A stretch of 64,000 nucleotides of DNA from JAGOPY01 sp964619555 (GCA_964619555.1 CAZUDV010000005.1:62001-126000), one strand, 5' to 3'. Positions 7,595 to 16,780 are shown, counted from the first letter of the stretch. Made by a program: numbers and translations. Notes: a model not told the origin generated them from the sequence alone.

Positions 7595-9846
7595 TCCATC
7601 CTGAAATTAAATCCGATCCTGAAATTGAATCCATACTGCGGATTATAGAAAAGGTCATACTGGTCAGAATAGGCGTCGATCCCTCCATAATGCTCATTGG
7701 TCACATTGTTGAACTGGGCATAGGCTTCGAAATTCCTTCCGATAATGATCCTTGCATGGACGTCAAGGGTATAATATCCGCCAATATCAACCGGATATCC
7801 CACTGACCTCAGCCATTCCGGTTCCAGCGGAAGAAAACCCCGCACCCAGCCGGATGAGAGATGATTCCTGACAAATAATTTCAACCTGTTGACCGGTTGA
7901 AGCGAGAAATTCAGTTGTCCCAGGAAAACCGGCATCTGACGGTAATCATCAATAGTGCCAAGGTCATTCGGTAAAACCTCGACACCTTTGGCCAGCGTCA
8001 GGTTCAAATCAGCATCCAGGCCAATTGACGTAATTAGGCGGTCGAATCCAAGATTGGCCTGCAAACCGATGAGGCGGGCCATGGATTCACCGTCATTCAC
8101 GTATGCCTGGGCAAGACCGGATGGATTGACAGCAACCGGGTATTCCTCCTTATCGATGAGAATAAATGACAGAGTAAACTGATCATAGATCTGGTGATAA
8201 AACAATGACGCATCGAAATCAAGCCATTGGAGCCTGTTCCACCTCACCCCAAACTCGGCTGAGATGATCTTTTCCGGGTCCAGATCCGTATTTGGCACGA
8301 TGGAATAATGGACTCCGTTCCCTTCTCTTTGAGCTTCAGAATGGTACATGTAATAAAGAGATGGCACACGGCTGCCGGTACTGAATGATGCCCTGAAGGA
8401 AAGATCTTTATCCGGCCGGTACATCAGGGCAATCCTGGGACTGTGTGAAAAATCGAACAGGGAATGATATTCCGTTCGGAATCCTCCGAAGAAGGTAAAT
8501 CTTTTTATCTGGTAAGAAAAATGAAGATAGGCCCCTCCCCTGTGAAAAGTCACCGGATTATACCCGAAATCACCCAGTATAGAAGTATCCTGAATAATAT
8601 CCGTGGAAAAAGGATGATAATCATCTGTTTCAAATGGGCTCCCCAGATTATTCGTAACCGGGAGGTTTCCCGAATACTGGTAAGTCAGGCCTGCAATCAG
8701 TTCAAGTCCTTTCGCAGGTAAAAAAGTCAGCTGTTCCTCCAGCAGGATATCATCCGAAGCCGAATATTTGTAAGCCTCACCGGTTTCTCCTGTTTTTTCA
8801 AGCATCCCAAAACTGGATTGATTGCTCAATCGGTAATTGAGCCAGGCAAGATTGCTTTCTGTGAATAATTTCGCCCATTTTCGGGAATAGGACAGGCTAT
8901 ATCGCTGAATGGATTCAGACCAGAAATTTAAAGGATCGTTGTATCTGAAAACTGATGGATCCCTTCCAATGGACGAATGGGCGCTTCTTCCCATTCTTAA
9001 ACCCTGAAAAGTCCAGCCCCTCCATTTAAAAGACACTCCCAGGATATTCGACGACAATGGCATCCGGTTCATGAGAATGCTGCTGGAATCTCCCCGGAAA
9101 TAGGGTTCATCCAGGAATGAATACGTGGAATCGTAAAGAGAGGGGTTGTAGAGATAATCCTTATCGTACTGTATATTCATCTTTCTCTGTACCGTATTCC
9201 CGCCGAACAGGCTGTAAGTCATCACATTCTTATTTCTTCCGACCTTGCCACCAATGGAAACATTCAGGTACTCAAAGCCTTCCGAACCCAGTGCTATATC
9301 AGCCTGAGCCGTAACAGGACGATCCGACTGATGGGTAACGATATTGATGACTCCGGCAAGAGCTTCGGAACCATACACAGACGAAGATGGGCCGAATATT
9401 ACTTCAATCCGTTCCGCCTGTCTTATCGGTAATTGTGATCCGATCGGCATGCCACCGGTCACGGAAGGAGCAATGTCAACACCATCGAGCAAAATCTTGC
9501 AATAATAATTCCCATAGATCCCCCTTATCTGAAATGTCTCTCCGTCTTTCGCCGAGCCTGGTTGCGACACCCTGACCCCTGGCAGTGAAGCCAGTGCATC
9601 CACCAGGGTGGTGTATCCGTTCCCGATGATCTCATCCCTGGTGATAACATAAACGGTGACAGGAAGATCGCCGACATTCCTTAAAGACCGGCTTGCGGCA
9701 ATCACCTGGTCCCGAACCGAGTCAGGGGCCTTGTTCAGGGCCTCCTTTTCCAATCGAAAGAGATCCAAGGGACGTTCCTGGGCACTGATATCCAATATAA
9801 TACTCATTAATATCAGGTATAATGCAGAAATACGCAGGACTGGCAT
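7591..9846 (-). CDS. TonB-dependent outer-membrane receptor
   Basis: 751 residues. The signal peptide ends near DISAQ. The plug domain spans about residues 50-170, with VTVYVITRDEI, SLPGVRV, FQIRGIYGNYYCKILLDGVD and the VYGSEALAGVINIVT end motif. A 22-strand beta-barrel with aromatic girdle residues follows and ends with a C-terminal Phe/Arg strand (FNFRIGFNFRME). It lacks the carboxypeptidase-like N-terminal domain common in SusC proteins and has no SusD partner, so it resembles siderophore/cobalamin or vitamin-type receptors. Substrate unknown. Operon with the cyclase downstream suggests a sensing role beside or instead of uptake. Confidence 0.88.
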   Translation of the reverse strand: MPVLRISALYLILMSIILDISAQERPLDLFRLEKEALNKAPDSVRDQVIAASRSLRNVGDLPVTVYVITRDEIIGNGYTTLVDALASLPGVRVSQPGSAKDGETFQIRGIYGNYYCKILLDGVDIAPSVTGGMPIGSQLPIRQAERIEVIFGPSSSVYGSEALAGVINIVTHQSDRPVTAQADIALGSEGFEYLNVSIGGKVGRNKNVMTYSLFGGNTVQRKMNIQYDKDYLYNPSLYDSTYSFLDEPYFRGDSSSILMNRMPLSSNILGVSFKWRGWTFQGLRMGRSAHSSIGRDPSVFRYNDPLNFWSESIQRYSLSYSRKWAKLFTESNLAWLNYRLSNQSSFGMLEKTGETGEAYKYSASDDILLEEQLTFLPAKGLELIAGLTYQYSGNLPVTNNLGSPFETDDYHPFSTDIIQDTSILGDFGYNPVTFHRGGAYLHFSYQIKRFTFFGGFRTEYHSLFDFSHSPRIALMYRPDKDLSFRASFSTGSRVPSLYYMYHSEAQREGNGVHYSIVPNTDLDPEKIISAEFGVRWNRLQWLDFDASLFYHQIYDQFTLSFILIDKEEYPVAVNPSGLAQAYVNDGESMARLIGLQANLGFDRLITSIGLDADLNLTLAKGVEVLPNDLGTIDDYRQMPVFLGQLNFSLQPVNRLKLFVRNHLSSGWVRGFLPLEPEWLRSVGYPVDIGGYYTLDVHARIIIGRNFEAYAQFNNVTNEHYGGIDAYSDQYDLFYNPQYGFNFRIGFNFRME

Positions 9847-9863
9847 CCGGTTGTAATTTAAAG

Positions 9864-9871
9864 CAAATTTA
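9864..9871 (-). promoter_or_regulatory. Putative -7 box for the TonB receptor/cyclase operon
   Basis: TAAATTTG on the minus strand, 17 bases upstream of the start at 9846, would give a very short leader. No good -33 element was found. Confidence 0.3.
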
Positions 9872-9898
9872 AAAGGATATTGCTTTGATAAATCATCA

Positions 9899-9906
9899 TA
9901 CCTTTG
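9899..9906 (+). promoter_or_regulatory. Putative -7 box for the YugP-like protease gene
   Basis: TACCTTTG, 106 bases upstream of the ATG at 10013, divergent from the TonB receptor promoter. Confidence 0.35.
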
Positions 9907-10012
9907 CAGTCACAAAATAAAGGGAGTCTGCCATAATGTCGTAAAGTTCTGCTTTTAATATTTTGGCAACAAAATTGAAACATCGATTGTTAATCAACAA
10001 AAAATTGAAAGA

Positions 10013-10696
10013 ATGATAGCACCAATCTGGATAATATTCGGGGTATTCATGCTGATGAGCTGGCTGATTTCCATGCAGCTAAGGTCAAAATTCAAGAAAT
10101 ACTCTGCCATTCCGATCAATTACAACATGACCGGACGGGAAGTGGCTGAAAAGATGCTCAGGGATAATGGCATTATGGATGTAAAGGTCATTTCTACCCC
10201 AGGACAACTTACCGATCATTATAATCCATTGAATAAGACAGTGAACCTCAGCGAAGGGGTTTACAACAACAGCAATGTGGCGGCTGCCGCTGTCGCAGCT
10301 CATGAATGCGGACATGCGGTCCAACATGCCACGGCTTACAGCTTTCTAATGATGCGTTCCAGGCTGGTTCCGGTGGTAAGCTTTGCGTCGAAATGGGTAC
10401 AATGGGTCCTGTTGGCAGGCGTTTTACTGGTACAAACCTTTCCGGCACTATTACTCATAGGAATTATTTTGTTTGCATTGACCACTTTGTTCAGCTTTGT
10501 TACACTGCCCGTGGAAATCAATGCATCCAAACGTGCCCTGGCCTGGCTGAACGGAAGCGGGGTGACCAATGTCCAGAATCACGATAAAGCGGAAGATGCA
10601 CTGAAATGGGCGGCATACACATACATCGTGGCGGCCCTGGGCTCACTGGCTACATTGCTTTATTACATCATGATTTTTATGGGTCGTAGAGATTAA
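10013..10696 (+). CDS. YugP-like zinc-dependent membrane peptidase
   Basis: 227 residues, the usual size of the YugP (neutral zinc metallopeptidase) family. There is an N-terminal membrane helix (IWIIFGVFMLMSWLI), and a zinc motif HECGH at residues 97-101 supplies two histidine ligands and the catalytic Glu98. Two or three more membrane helices follow (VQWVLLAGVLLV, LLLIGIILFALTTLF, and one near the C-terminus). Probably a housekeeping inner-membrane protease of unknown substrate. It lies just upstream of the pigment cluster but is likely not part of it, since a promoter box separates them. Confidence 0.85.
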   Translation: MIAPIWIIFGVFMLMSWLISMQLRSKFKKYSAIPINYNMTGREVAEKMLRDNGIMDVKVISTPGQLTDHYNPLNKTVNLSEGVYNNSNVAAAAVAAHECGHAVQHATAYSFLMMRSRLVPVVSFASKWVQWVLLAGVLLVQTFPALLLIGIILFALTTLFSFVTLPVEINASKRALAWLNGSGVTNVQNHDKAEDALKWAAYTYIVAALGSLATLLYYIMIFMGRRD

Positions 10697-10709
10697 TGAT
10701 CAAATTTCC

Positions 10710-10717
10710 TAATTTTG
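10710..10717 (+). promoter_or_regulatory. Putative -7 box for the ammonia-lyase operon
   Basis: TAATTTTG, 29 bases upstream of the ATG at 10747; this would start transcription of the first pigment-cluster operon. Confidence 0.45.
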
Positions 10718-10746
10718 CCTTCCTTATTTAGGTAGAATTTAGCAGA

Positions 10747-12285
10747 ATGACAATTTATATCGGCGGCCGGAACCTGACCACTGAAGACTTCAGGGAGATC
10801 GTATTCGACAAGGCTGAAGTAGCACTTGATGACAGGGCCCTTGAGATCATCCATGAAAACTTCCAGTTTCTCGAAGAGTTTTCGAAAAATAAGATCATTT
10901 ATGGCATCAACACCGGTCTCGGCCCGATGTCACAATACAAGGTCCACGAAACGGACAGGCTGACACTTCAGTACAATCTGATCCGCAGCCATGCCGCCGG
11001 TACAGGAAAACCGATTGAGGACCTCCACATAAGGGCACTGCTCCTGGCTCGCCTGAATATGCTGATGAAAGGGTATTCCGGGATCCATCCTTCGGTGGTG
11101 ATCCTATTAAAAGATTTTCTGAATCACGATATTCTGCCGGTCATACCCCGTCATGGCGGGGTTGGAGCCAGCGGGGACCTGGTTCAACTGGCCCACCTCG
11201 CCCTGGCTCTGATCGGAGAAGGTGAAGTGGTTTTCAAAGGGCAGCGTATTGCAACTGCAGATGCCCTGGAATCGGCCCGTCTGCAACCTGTGAAAATGCA
11301 TATCCGGGAGGCGCTTGCCCTCATCAATGGTACTTCCGCCATGTCGGGCATCGGCATGACCAATATCATCTATGCCAAAAGGCTGCTCGATTGGACCATT
11401 GCCGCGTCTGCCCTGATCAATGAAGTGGTGGAAAGCTACGATGACCACTATTCCTTCGAACTGAACCATGTAAAACTCCATCCCGGCCAGGGAGAGATCA
11501 CGGCTAAAATGCAAAAGATCCTGGGCGACAGTAAACTGACCCGTAAGCGGGAAGATGACCTGTTCAACGGCACCAATGGTGAGATGGTATTCACCAAGAA
11601 GATCCAGGAATATTATTCCCTGCGATGCATCACACAGATCCTCGGGCCTGTTTCCGATACTATCCGGCAGGCTGAGACGGTCGTATTGAATGAAATCAAT
11701 TCCGTTAACGACAATCCCGTTATAGACCACCGGAACCGCAATGTTTATCATGGAGGTAATTTTCACGGCGACTACGTCGCCCTTGAAATGGATAAACTGA
11801 AGATTACCATCACCAAGCTTTCCATGCTGGCTGAGCGGCAGATTAATTTCCTGATGAACAACCGGCTCAACGGGCTTCTTCCACCCTTCGTGAACCTGGG
11901 CACACTCGGGCTTAACCTGGGAATGCAGGGAACACAGTTCACCGCTACATCAACCGTAGCTGAAAATCAGACCTTATCCTATCCTGCTTACGTCCACAGC
12001 ATACCTACCAACAACGATAACCAGGATATCGTCAGCATGGGTACCAATGCTGCTTTAATTGCCTGCCAGGTTATTGAAAACAGCTACGAAGTAATTGCTA
12101 TTCATCTACTTACTCTTATACAGGCGGTTGATTACCTGAAAATCGAAGGGAAATTATCCTCCCAGTCCCTGAATATTTATCAAAACCTGAGGGGAATTGT
12201 CCCGGTATTTCAGCAGGACCAATTCATGTCGCCTGAAATTGAGAAGATTAAAGGATATCTTCTTCAAAACTCTTTAACTTTATAG
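10747..12285 (+). CDS. Tyrosine ammonia-lyase (flexirubin-type, HAL/PAL family)
   Basis: 512 residues. The Ala141-Ser142-Gly143 triad in GVGASGDLVQLAHLAL self-cyclises to the MIO cofactor, and the helix LQYNLIRSHAAGTGKP carries Ser81-His82, which sits over the substrate ring. The family includes histidine, phenylalanine and tyrosine lyases. From memory, the overall sequence (LQYNLIRSH, NNDNQDIVSMGTNAA, FHGDYVALEMDKLK) is very close to the tyrosine-specific lyase of Flavobacterium flexirubin clusters, so the likely reaction is L-tyrosine to p-coumarate plus ammonia. No other histidine-degradation genes are nearby. It is followed after one base by a ketoreductase gene and probably opens the pathway by making the aryl starter. 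Confidence 0.85.
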   Translation: MTIYIGGRNLTTEDFREIVFDKAEVALDDRALEIIHENFQFLEEFSKNKIIYGINTGLGPMSQYKVHETDRLTLQYNLIRSHAAGTGKPIEDLHIRALLLARLNMLMKGYSGIHPSVVILLKDFLNHDILPVIPRHGGVGASGDLVQLAHLALALIGEGEVVFKGQRIATADALESARLQPVKMHIREALALINGTSAMSGIGMTNIIYAKRLLDWTIAASALINEVVESYDDHYSFELNHVKLHPGQGEITAKMQKILGDSKLTRKREDDLFNGTNGEMVFTKKIQEYYSLRCITQILGPVSDTIRQAETVVLNEINSVNDNPVIDHRNRNVYHGGNFHGDYVALEMDKLKITITKLSMLAERQINFLMNNRLNGLLPPFVNLGTLGLNLGMQGTQFTATSTVAENQTLSYPAYVHSIPTNNDNQDIVSMGTNAALIACQVIENSYEVIAIHLLTLIQAVDYLKIEGKLSSQSLNIYQNLRGIVPVFQQDQFMSPEIEKIKGYLLQNSLTL

Positions 12286-12286
12286 G

Positions 12287-13021
12287 ATGATGAAAAAATA
12301 CGCTCTGGTTACAGGGGGATCTCGTGGTATTGGAAGGGCCATTTGCCAGAAACTGGCTGAACAGGGCTATGAGGTCATCATCAACTATAAATCCAATGAT
12401 GAGGAAGCCATGCAAACACTGGAGCTGGTCAAGATGGCCGGGGGGAAGGGTGAATTGCTGAAATTTGATGTGTCGCAATCCGCAGAAGTAGAGACAAAAC
12501 TCGAAAGGTTTTTTGAAACCCATCCGGATGGTTATATCGCCGTCCTGGTGAACAATGCGGGTATCAGAAAAGATAATTTGCTGGTTTTCATGAACAATGA
12601 TGAGTGGGAAAGTGTTTTATCCACCAATCTGGGCAGCTTTTTCCATGTGACGAGAAAAGTGCTGAAAGGCATGCTGGTGAACCGGTTCGGCAGGGTGGTG
12701 AATGTGGTGTCCCTTTCGGGAATAAAGGGGTTGCCTGGCCAGACGAATTACTCGGCAGCCAAGGCCGGGGTAATTGGAGCCACGAAGGCGCTGGCACAGG
12801 AGGTTGGCAAGAAAAATGTGACCGTTAACGCAGTGGCTCCGGGTTTCATACAGACCGATATGACAAAGGACCTGGATGAAGACCAGCATAAGGTTCTTAT
12901 TCCGCTCGGTCGTTTCGGAACACCCGAGGAAGTGGCGGACGTGGTGGCCTTCCTGGCATCAGAAAAAGCTTCCTATATAACTGGAGAGGTTATTTCAGTC
13001 AATGGCGGACTATATACTTAG
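12287..13021 (+). CDS. 3-oxoacyl-ACP reductase (FabG-like SDR)
   Basis: 244 residues, normal for FabG. Cofactor motif TGGSRGIG (residues 9-16), NNAG near residue 90, Ser in VSLSG and catalytic Tyr155/Lys159 in YSAAK are all present; the C-terminus YITGEVISVNGG is typical. It would reduce the beta-keto group after each polyene extension round using NADPH. ATG ATG follows the ammonia-lyase stop by one base, so both genes share an operon. Its stop abuts a microrepeat block. Confidence 0.88.
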   Translation: MMKKYALVTGGSRGIGRAICQKLAEQGYEVIINYKSNDEEAMQTLELVKMAGGKGELLKFDVSQSAEVETKLERFFETHPDGYIAVLVNNAGIRKDNLLVFMNNDEWESVLSTNLGSFFHVTRKVLKGMLVNRFGRVVNVVSLSGIKGLPGQTNYSAAKAGVIGATKALAQEVGKKNVTVNAVAPGFIQTDMTKDLDEDQHKVLIPLGRFGTPEEVADVVAFLASEKASYITGEVISVNGGLYT

Positions 13022-13154
13022 TTCAAGGTTCAAAGTTCAAAGTTCAAAGTTGAGTGATTCAGTTGGTTAGTGATTAAATTATAAATCAGAAACTAAATTT
13101 GGAACTTTGAACTTTAAAACTAAACTTTGAACCTTGAACTTTGAACCTTGAACT
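13022..13154. repeat. GTTCAAAG/CTTTGAAC microrepeat forming an inverted repeat
   Basis: Direct copies of TTCAAAG at 13022-13051 face copies of CTTTGAAC/CCTTGAAC at 13101-13154. The arms can form a long imperfect hairpin that may end the ketoreductase transcript. The right arm runs up to the start of the next gene. Confidence 0.7.
13094..13101 (+). promoter_or_regulatory. Putative -7 box for the first ketosynthase gene
   Basis: TAAATTTG, 57 bases upstream of the ATG at 13159, lies between the two arms of the microrepeat. Confidence 0.35.
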
Positions 13155-13158
13155 AACT

Positions 13159-14382
13159 ATGCATCGAGTCGTCATAACAGGCATGGGCATCTACTCGACC
13201 ATCGGGAAAAATCTCGACGAGGTCAGGGATAGTCTGTATCATGGAAAATCGGGGATCGGACTGGATCTTTCAAGGAAAGAGCTGGGTTTCCGCTCTTCCC
13301 TGACAGGCATCCTGGAACGTCCTCACCTGAAAGGGCTTCTCGACCGCCGTATGCGCGTCGGCATGCCGGAGCAGGCCGATTATGCCTATGTTGCAACTGT
13401 AGAAGCTTTGAAGCAGGCCCATATCGACCAGGATTACCTTACCCGGATCGAAGCGGGGATCCTATACGGCAACGATAGTTCCGCCACCCCGGTCATCGAG
13501 GCTATCGATATCATGCGGGATAAAAAAGACACGGCATTGGTCGGGTCAGGCTCCATATTCCAGACGATGAACTCGACCATCACCATGAACCTGTCGGTTA
13601 TCTACAAACTGAAAGGGATCAACCTGACAATAAGCGGGGCATGCGCCAGTGGCTCACATGCGGTAGGCCTGGCTTACCTGCTGATCCGAAGCGGTTTGCA
13701 GGAATGTATCATCACCGGTGGCGGACAGGAGATCAACAAGGAATCGATGGGAAATTTCGACGCACTTAATGCTTTTTCCGTCAGGGAAAATGAACCTGCA
13801 AAAGCCTCCAGGCCTTTTGACCGTGACCGCGACGGGCTGGTGCCCAGCGGGGGAGCGGCGACGCTCATCCTGGAGAGCCTAGAATCGGCTCAGAAGCGGG
13901 GGGCAAAAATACTGGCAGAAATTGTAGGCTATGGTTTTTCTTCCAATGGGGATCATATCAGCGTTCCCAACCTGGAAGGGCCCACCAAAGCCATGAGCCT
14001 TGCCTTGAAAGACGCAGGGCTAAAGCCTTCCGATATAGAATATATCAATGCCCATGCCACCTCCACACCTGTGGGCGACGCCAGGGAAGCCGAGGCCATC
14101 AACCTTCTTTTCGGTGACTCCCGGCCTTACATCAGCTCTACAAAATCCATGACCGGTCATGAAATGTGGATGGGCGGCGCGAGTGAAATCATCTATTCCA
14201 TCCTGATGATGCAAAACGGATTTATAGCACCGAATATCAATTTCGAGAATCCTGACGAATTTTCTCAAAAGCTCAATATCGTGGCCCGGACCATCCTGAA
14301 ACCTTTCGACACTTTTCTCTCCAATGCGTTTGGTTTCGGGGGCACTAATTCTACACTGATCCTCAAAGGGCCGGGGAAATAG
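13159..14382 (+). CDS. Beta-ketoacyl-ACP synthase (KAS I/II type)
   Basis: 407 residues. All three catalytic residues are present: Cys162 (GACASGSHAVG), His in INAHATSTPVGD and His in STKSMTGHEMWMGG. The C-terminal SNAFGFGGTNSTLIL is intact. It should decarboxylate malonyl-ACP and extend an acyl chain. The ATG at 13159 (MHRVVITGMG) was chosen over a TTG at 13141, because the earlier codons lie in the microrepeat and encode a non-family extension. It is one of three complete ketosynthases in the cluster; which steps it serves is unknown. Confidence 0.88.
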   Translation: MHRVVITGMGIYSTIGKNLDEVRDSLYHGKSGIGLDLSRKELGFRSSLTGILERPHLKGLLDRRMRVGMPEQADYAYVATVEALKQAHIDQDYLTRIEAGILYGNDSSATPVIEAIDIMRDKKDTALVGSGSIFQTMNSTITMNLSVIYKLKGINLTISGACASGSHAVGLAYLLIRSGLQECIITGGGQEINKESMGNFDALNAFSVRENEPAKASRPFDRDRDGLVPSGGAATLILESLESAQKRGAKILAEIVGYGFSSNGDHISVPNLEGPTKAMSLALKDAGLKPSDIEYINAHATSTPVGDAREAEAINLLFGDSRPYISSTKSMTGHEMWMGGASEIIYSILMMQNGFIAPNINFENPDEFSQKLNIVARTILKPFDTFLSNAFGFGGTNSTLILKGPGK

Positions 14383-14515
14383 AAACTGATCATTGGTCAT
14401 TTGCGCACTGCACTCCCTTTACAGGAAGGCATTTGGAGTCAATAATGGTCTTTTCTTCAGACTCCCCACTTCTAAGTCATGACTACATTTTTATCCAGAT
14501 TGAACATTTTTTTAC

Positions 14516-14523
14516 TACTTTTG
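14516..14523 (+). promoter_or_regulatory. Putative -7 box for the ACP/acyltransferase operon
   Basis: TACTTTTG, 31 bases upstream of the ATG at 14555. Confidence 0.45.
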
Positions 14524-14554
14524 TCGCCAGAATCGGACCGAAAGAGTTCTGTGC

Positions 14555-14803
14555 ATGGATAAAGCTACACTAATTGGGGAAATCAATCATTTTCTGATCG
14601 AGGAATTCGAGATCGAGGCACATTTGATAAAACCGGAATCCTCCTGGAAAGAAATCGGTATTGACAGCCTGGATTTTGTCGATATAGTGGTTATAATTGA
14701 GAAAAATTACGGTTTCCGGTTAAAGGGTGAGGAGATGGCCACCATCCGGACACTTGGCCAGTTTTACGATCACATCCATTCGCGCATCTTAAACCACAAT
14801 TAA
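14555..14803 (+). CDS. Acyl carrier protein
   Basis: 82 residues. The phosphopantetheine site is Ser38 in IGIDSLDFVDIVVIIEK, with the usual helix pattern around it. It would hold the growing chain as a thioester. It lies 3 bases before an acyltransferase gene and shares its promoter. It differs clearly from the second ACP at 24268, so each probably serves a different part of the pathway (polyene versus resorcinol acyl chain); this is inference. Confidence 0.88.
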   Translation: MDKATLIGEINHFLIEEFEIEAHLIKPESSWKEIGIDSLDFVDIVVIIEKNYGFRLKGEEMATIRTLGQFYDHIHSRILNHN

Positions 14804-14806
14804 TTT

Positions 14807-15691
14807 ATGGCCACCTGGAAGGGTAAAACACGGGGTGGCCTTATCGGTCACCTGATCTTTGTCTACACCCTGCGTTATCTAGGCCTTTCACCTGCTTACC
14901 TGCTCCTGCGCTTTGTGGCATTATACTATTACATTTTCTCCAGAAAATCCAATCAAGTCATCCATAAATATTTCCGTGAAATCCAGGGGTATTCACCAAT
15001 ACAGGCCAGAATGGCGGTTTACAGGAATTATTTCAGCTTAGGACAGATCCTGATAGACAAAGTAGCGATATACTCCGGGATGGCGGATAAGTTCACATTT
15101 GACCTGGAAGACGAGAAGCATCTTGCCGCTATGACAAACGGAGGGTTCATGATCAGTGCCCACATCGGGAACTGGGAAATGGCAGGGAAAAAATCGGACA
15201 GGATCGACAAAACCCTTAACCTGCTAATGTTGGATGAAGAGCATCAGAGGATCAAGGATCTGCTGGAATCGGTGATGAAGGAGCGGAATATCCGCATCAT
15301 CCCCCTGAAAGATGATCTCTCGCACCTGATCGAGATTCGCAGGGTACTGGATGAGCATGAACTGGTTGCCATCCATGGCGACCGTTTCCGGGAAGGAGCT
15401 AAAACCCTCGCTGCACCGTTTATGGGCAAGAATGCTCTTTTCCCTGAAGGCCCGTTTTACCTGGCCTTGCGAATGGAAGCGCCCATCAGCTTTGCATTCG
15501 CGATGAAAGCCGGGAGGAAGCACTATCATTTTCACGCCACTCCGCCTAAGATTTATCCGATGCCGGAAGGCCGCAGGATTAAAGAAGAACATCTCCGGCC
15601 CATCCTGGATGATTATATCTTAGCCCTCGAGGAAATGCTGAGGAAATACCCGGAGCAGTGGTTTAATTATTATGAGTTCTGGGGGAAATAG
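14807..15691 (+). CDS. LpxL/HtrB-like acyltransferase
   Basis: 294 residues, typical of the lipid A late-acyltransferase family. The HxxxxE catalytic motif is seen as His119 and Glu124 (AHIGNWEM). VAIHGDRF and APFMG match the second conserved blocks, and a hydrophobic N-terminal helix (LLLRFVALYYYIFS) should hold it at the inner membrane. It uses an acyl-ACP donor, here most likely the ACP encoded just upstream. In a flexirubin cluster it is a candidate for joining the polyene acid to an acceptor by an ester bond. It could instead acylate a lipid. Confidence 0.82.
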   Translation: MATWKGKTRGGLIGHLIFVYTLRYLGLSPAYLLLRFVALYYYIFSRKSNQVIHKYFREIQGYSPIQARMAVYRNYFSLGQILIDKVAIYSGMADKFTFDLEDEKHLAAMTNGGFMISAHIGNWEMAGKKSDRIDKTLNLLMLDEEHQRIKDLLESVMKERNIRIIPLKDDLSHLIEIRRVLDEHELVAIHGDRFREGAKTLAAPFMGKNALFPEGPFYLALRMEAPISFAFAMKAGRKHYHFHATPPKIYPMPEGRRIKEEHLRPILDDYILALEEMLRKYPEQWFNYYEFWGK

Positions 15692-15752
15692 TCGATAGTC
15701 GGTAGTCTGCCTAATGAGAGAGAAATTGAGAAATGAAATTGAGAAATGTGAA
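15692..15752. repeat. AGTC and GAGAAATG microrepeats before darA
   Basis: Short direct repeats (TCGATAGTCGGTAGTC, then GAGAAATTGAGAAATGAAATT-type units) fill the gap and contain several in-frame ATG codons upstream of the chosen darA start. Confidence 0.6.
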
Positions 15753-16703
15753 ATGAAAAGAATCCTCATCATCTATTATTCCCAAACAGGTCAGCTCAGA
15801 AAGATACTGGATTCGATCACAGCTCCGATGAAAAATGAAATGGATCTCATTTTCGAAGAGTTGAAGCCTGTTCCGGCATTCCCATTTCCATGGAACGGCA
15901 TGCCATTTTTCCAGGCTTTCCCGGAATCGGTCATGGAGATTCCTTGCCAGCTTGAACCCCTGAAATGCGATCCAGATGGCAACTATGACCTGGTCATCCT
16001 GGCTTACCCGGTATGGTACCTGTCGCCGGCTATTCCGATGAATTCATTTCTGCAACTGACAGCTGCCAGTAAGATCTTGAAAGGGAGACCGGTTATTACA
16101 ATTTTGGGAGTCAGGAATATGTGGATCATGGCACAGGAAAGGGTAAAAGCAAGAATTGCGGCATCTGGGGGCAGGCTTGCGGGCAATATTGTACTTTGCG
16201 ATCCTGCTCCTAATCTTAAGAGTGTGATCACTATTGTAAGATGGATGATGAAGGGGGAAAAAGGTCCATTCCGGAAATTCGGGATTAACTTTCCGCCGGC
16301 CGGTGTGCCGGAAGATCAGATCTTTACTGCGTCCAGATTTGGCAGGATCATGACGGAAGATCTAAGTACCGGTAATCTGGAAAATTTGCAGGGCGATCTT
16401 GTTCAGGCAGGAGCCGTTCCTGTTGATCCGGTTCTGTTCAATGTTGAAAAAAGAGGAAAGCTGATGTTTGGATTCTGGGCAAAATTCGTACTTAAAAAAG
16501 GTGGATTCAATGATTTGACAAGGGAAGGAAGGCTCCGGCTTTTCAAGTATTATCTCTTCACCGTCATTTACCTCTTATCGCCAATTGTTGCCGGGTTCTT
16601 TCGTTTGATATTCAAACTGGACCCTGGGGCGAAAAAAAGGATTACAGAAAAGTACAGTTATTGGAAAACCGACCTCACAGGTGACCTCACAGGTGACCTG
16701 TGA
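15753..16703 (+). CDS. darA: Dialkylresorcinol condensing enzyme DarA
   Basis: 316 residues. A flavodoxin-like N-terminus (MKRILIIYYSQTGQLRKI) is followed by FPFPWNGMPFFQAFPESV, NYDLVILAYPVWYLSPAIPMNSFL and a membrane-like C-terminal segment (YYLFTVIYLLSPIVAGFF). From memory this pattern matches DarA of dialkylresorcinol and flexirubin clusters. DarA works with DarB to condense two acyl units into the cyclohexanedione that becomes a 2,5-dialkylresorcinol. The ATG at 15753 was chosen because the 13 codons upstream (MREKLRNEIEKCE) are microrepeat. The last 10 or so codons (TDLTGDLTGDL) are read out of a perfect palindrome and are not expected in the family. Confidence 0.85.
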   Translation: MKRILIIYYSQTGQLRKILDSITAPMKNEMDLIFEELKPVPAFPFPWNGMPFFQAFPESVMEIPCQLEPLKCDPDGNYDLVILAYPVWYLSPAIPMNSFLQLTAASKILKGRPVITILGVRNMWIMAQERVKARIAASGGRLAGNIVLCDPAPNLKSVITIVRWMMKGEKGPFRKFGINFPPAGVPEDQIFTASRFGRIMTEDLSTGNLENLQGDLVQAGAVPVDPVLFNVEKRGKLMFGFWAKFVLKKGGFNDLTREGRLRLFKYYLFTVIYLLSPIVAGFFRLIFKLDPGAKKRITEKYSYWKTDLTGDLTGDL

Positions 16704-16719
16704 GGTCACCTGTGAGGTC
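16671..16719. repeat. Perfect 24-bp inverted repeat (GACCTCACAGGT family)
   Basis: Two copies of GACCTCACAGGT face two copies of ACCTGTGAGGTC around a single centre base (16695). The element begins inside the darA reading frame and supplies its stop codon. The same family recurs at 36104-36140. It could also act as a terminator hairpin, but no T-run follows. Confidence 0.9.
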
Positions 16720-16743
16720 CTCCTGTCATTCAAAACTAATTCT

Positions 16744-16751
16744 TAACTTTG
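16744..16751 (+). promoter_or_regulatory. Putative -7 box for darB
   Basis: TAACTTTG, 29 bases before the ATG at 16781, supports that start over the upstream TTG at 16766. Confidence 0.45.
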
Positions 16752-16780
16752 CCCTCTTTTTTTAATTGATATTACCGCAT

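Noticed and set aside
11107..11766. 219-codon frame antisense to the ammonia-lyase gene
   Set aside because: It shadows a highly conserved lyase and has no known motif.
10747..12285. Histidine ammonia-lyase (HutH) of histidine catabolism
   Set aside because: No other hut genes are near, and the sequence and setting match tyrosine lyases of flexirubin clusters; the Ser-His pair alone does not decide.
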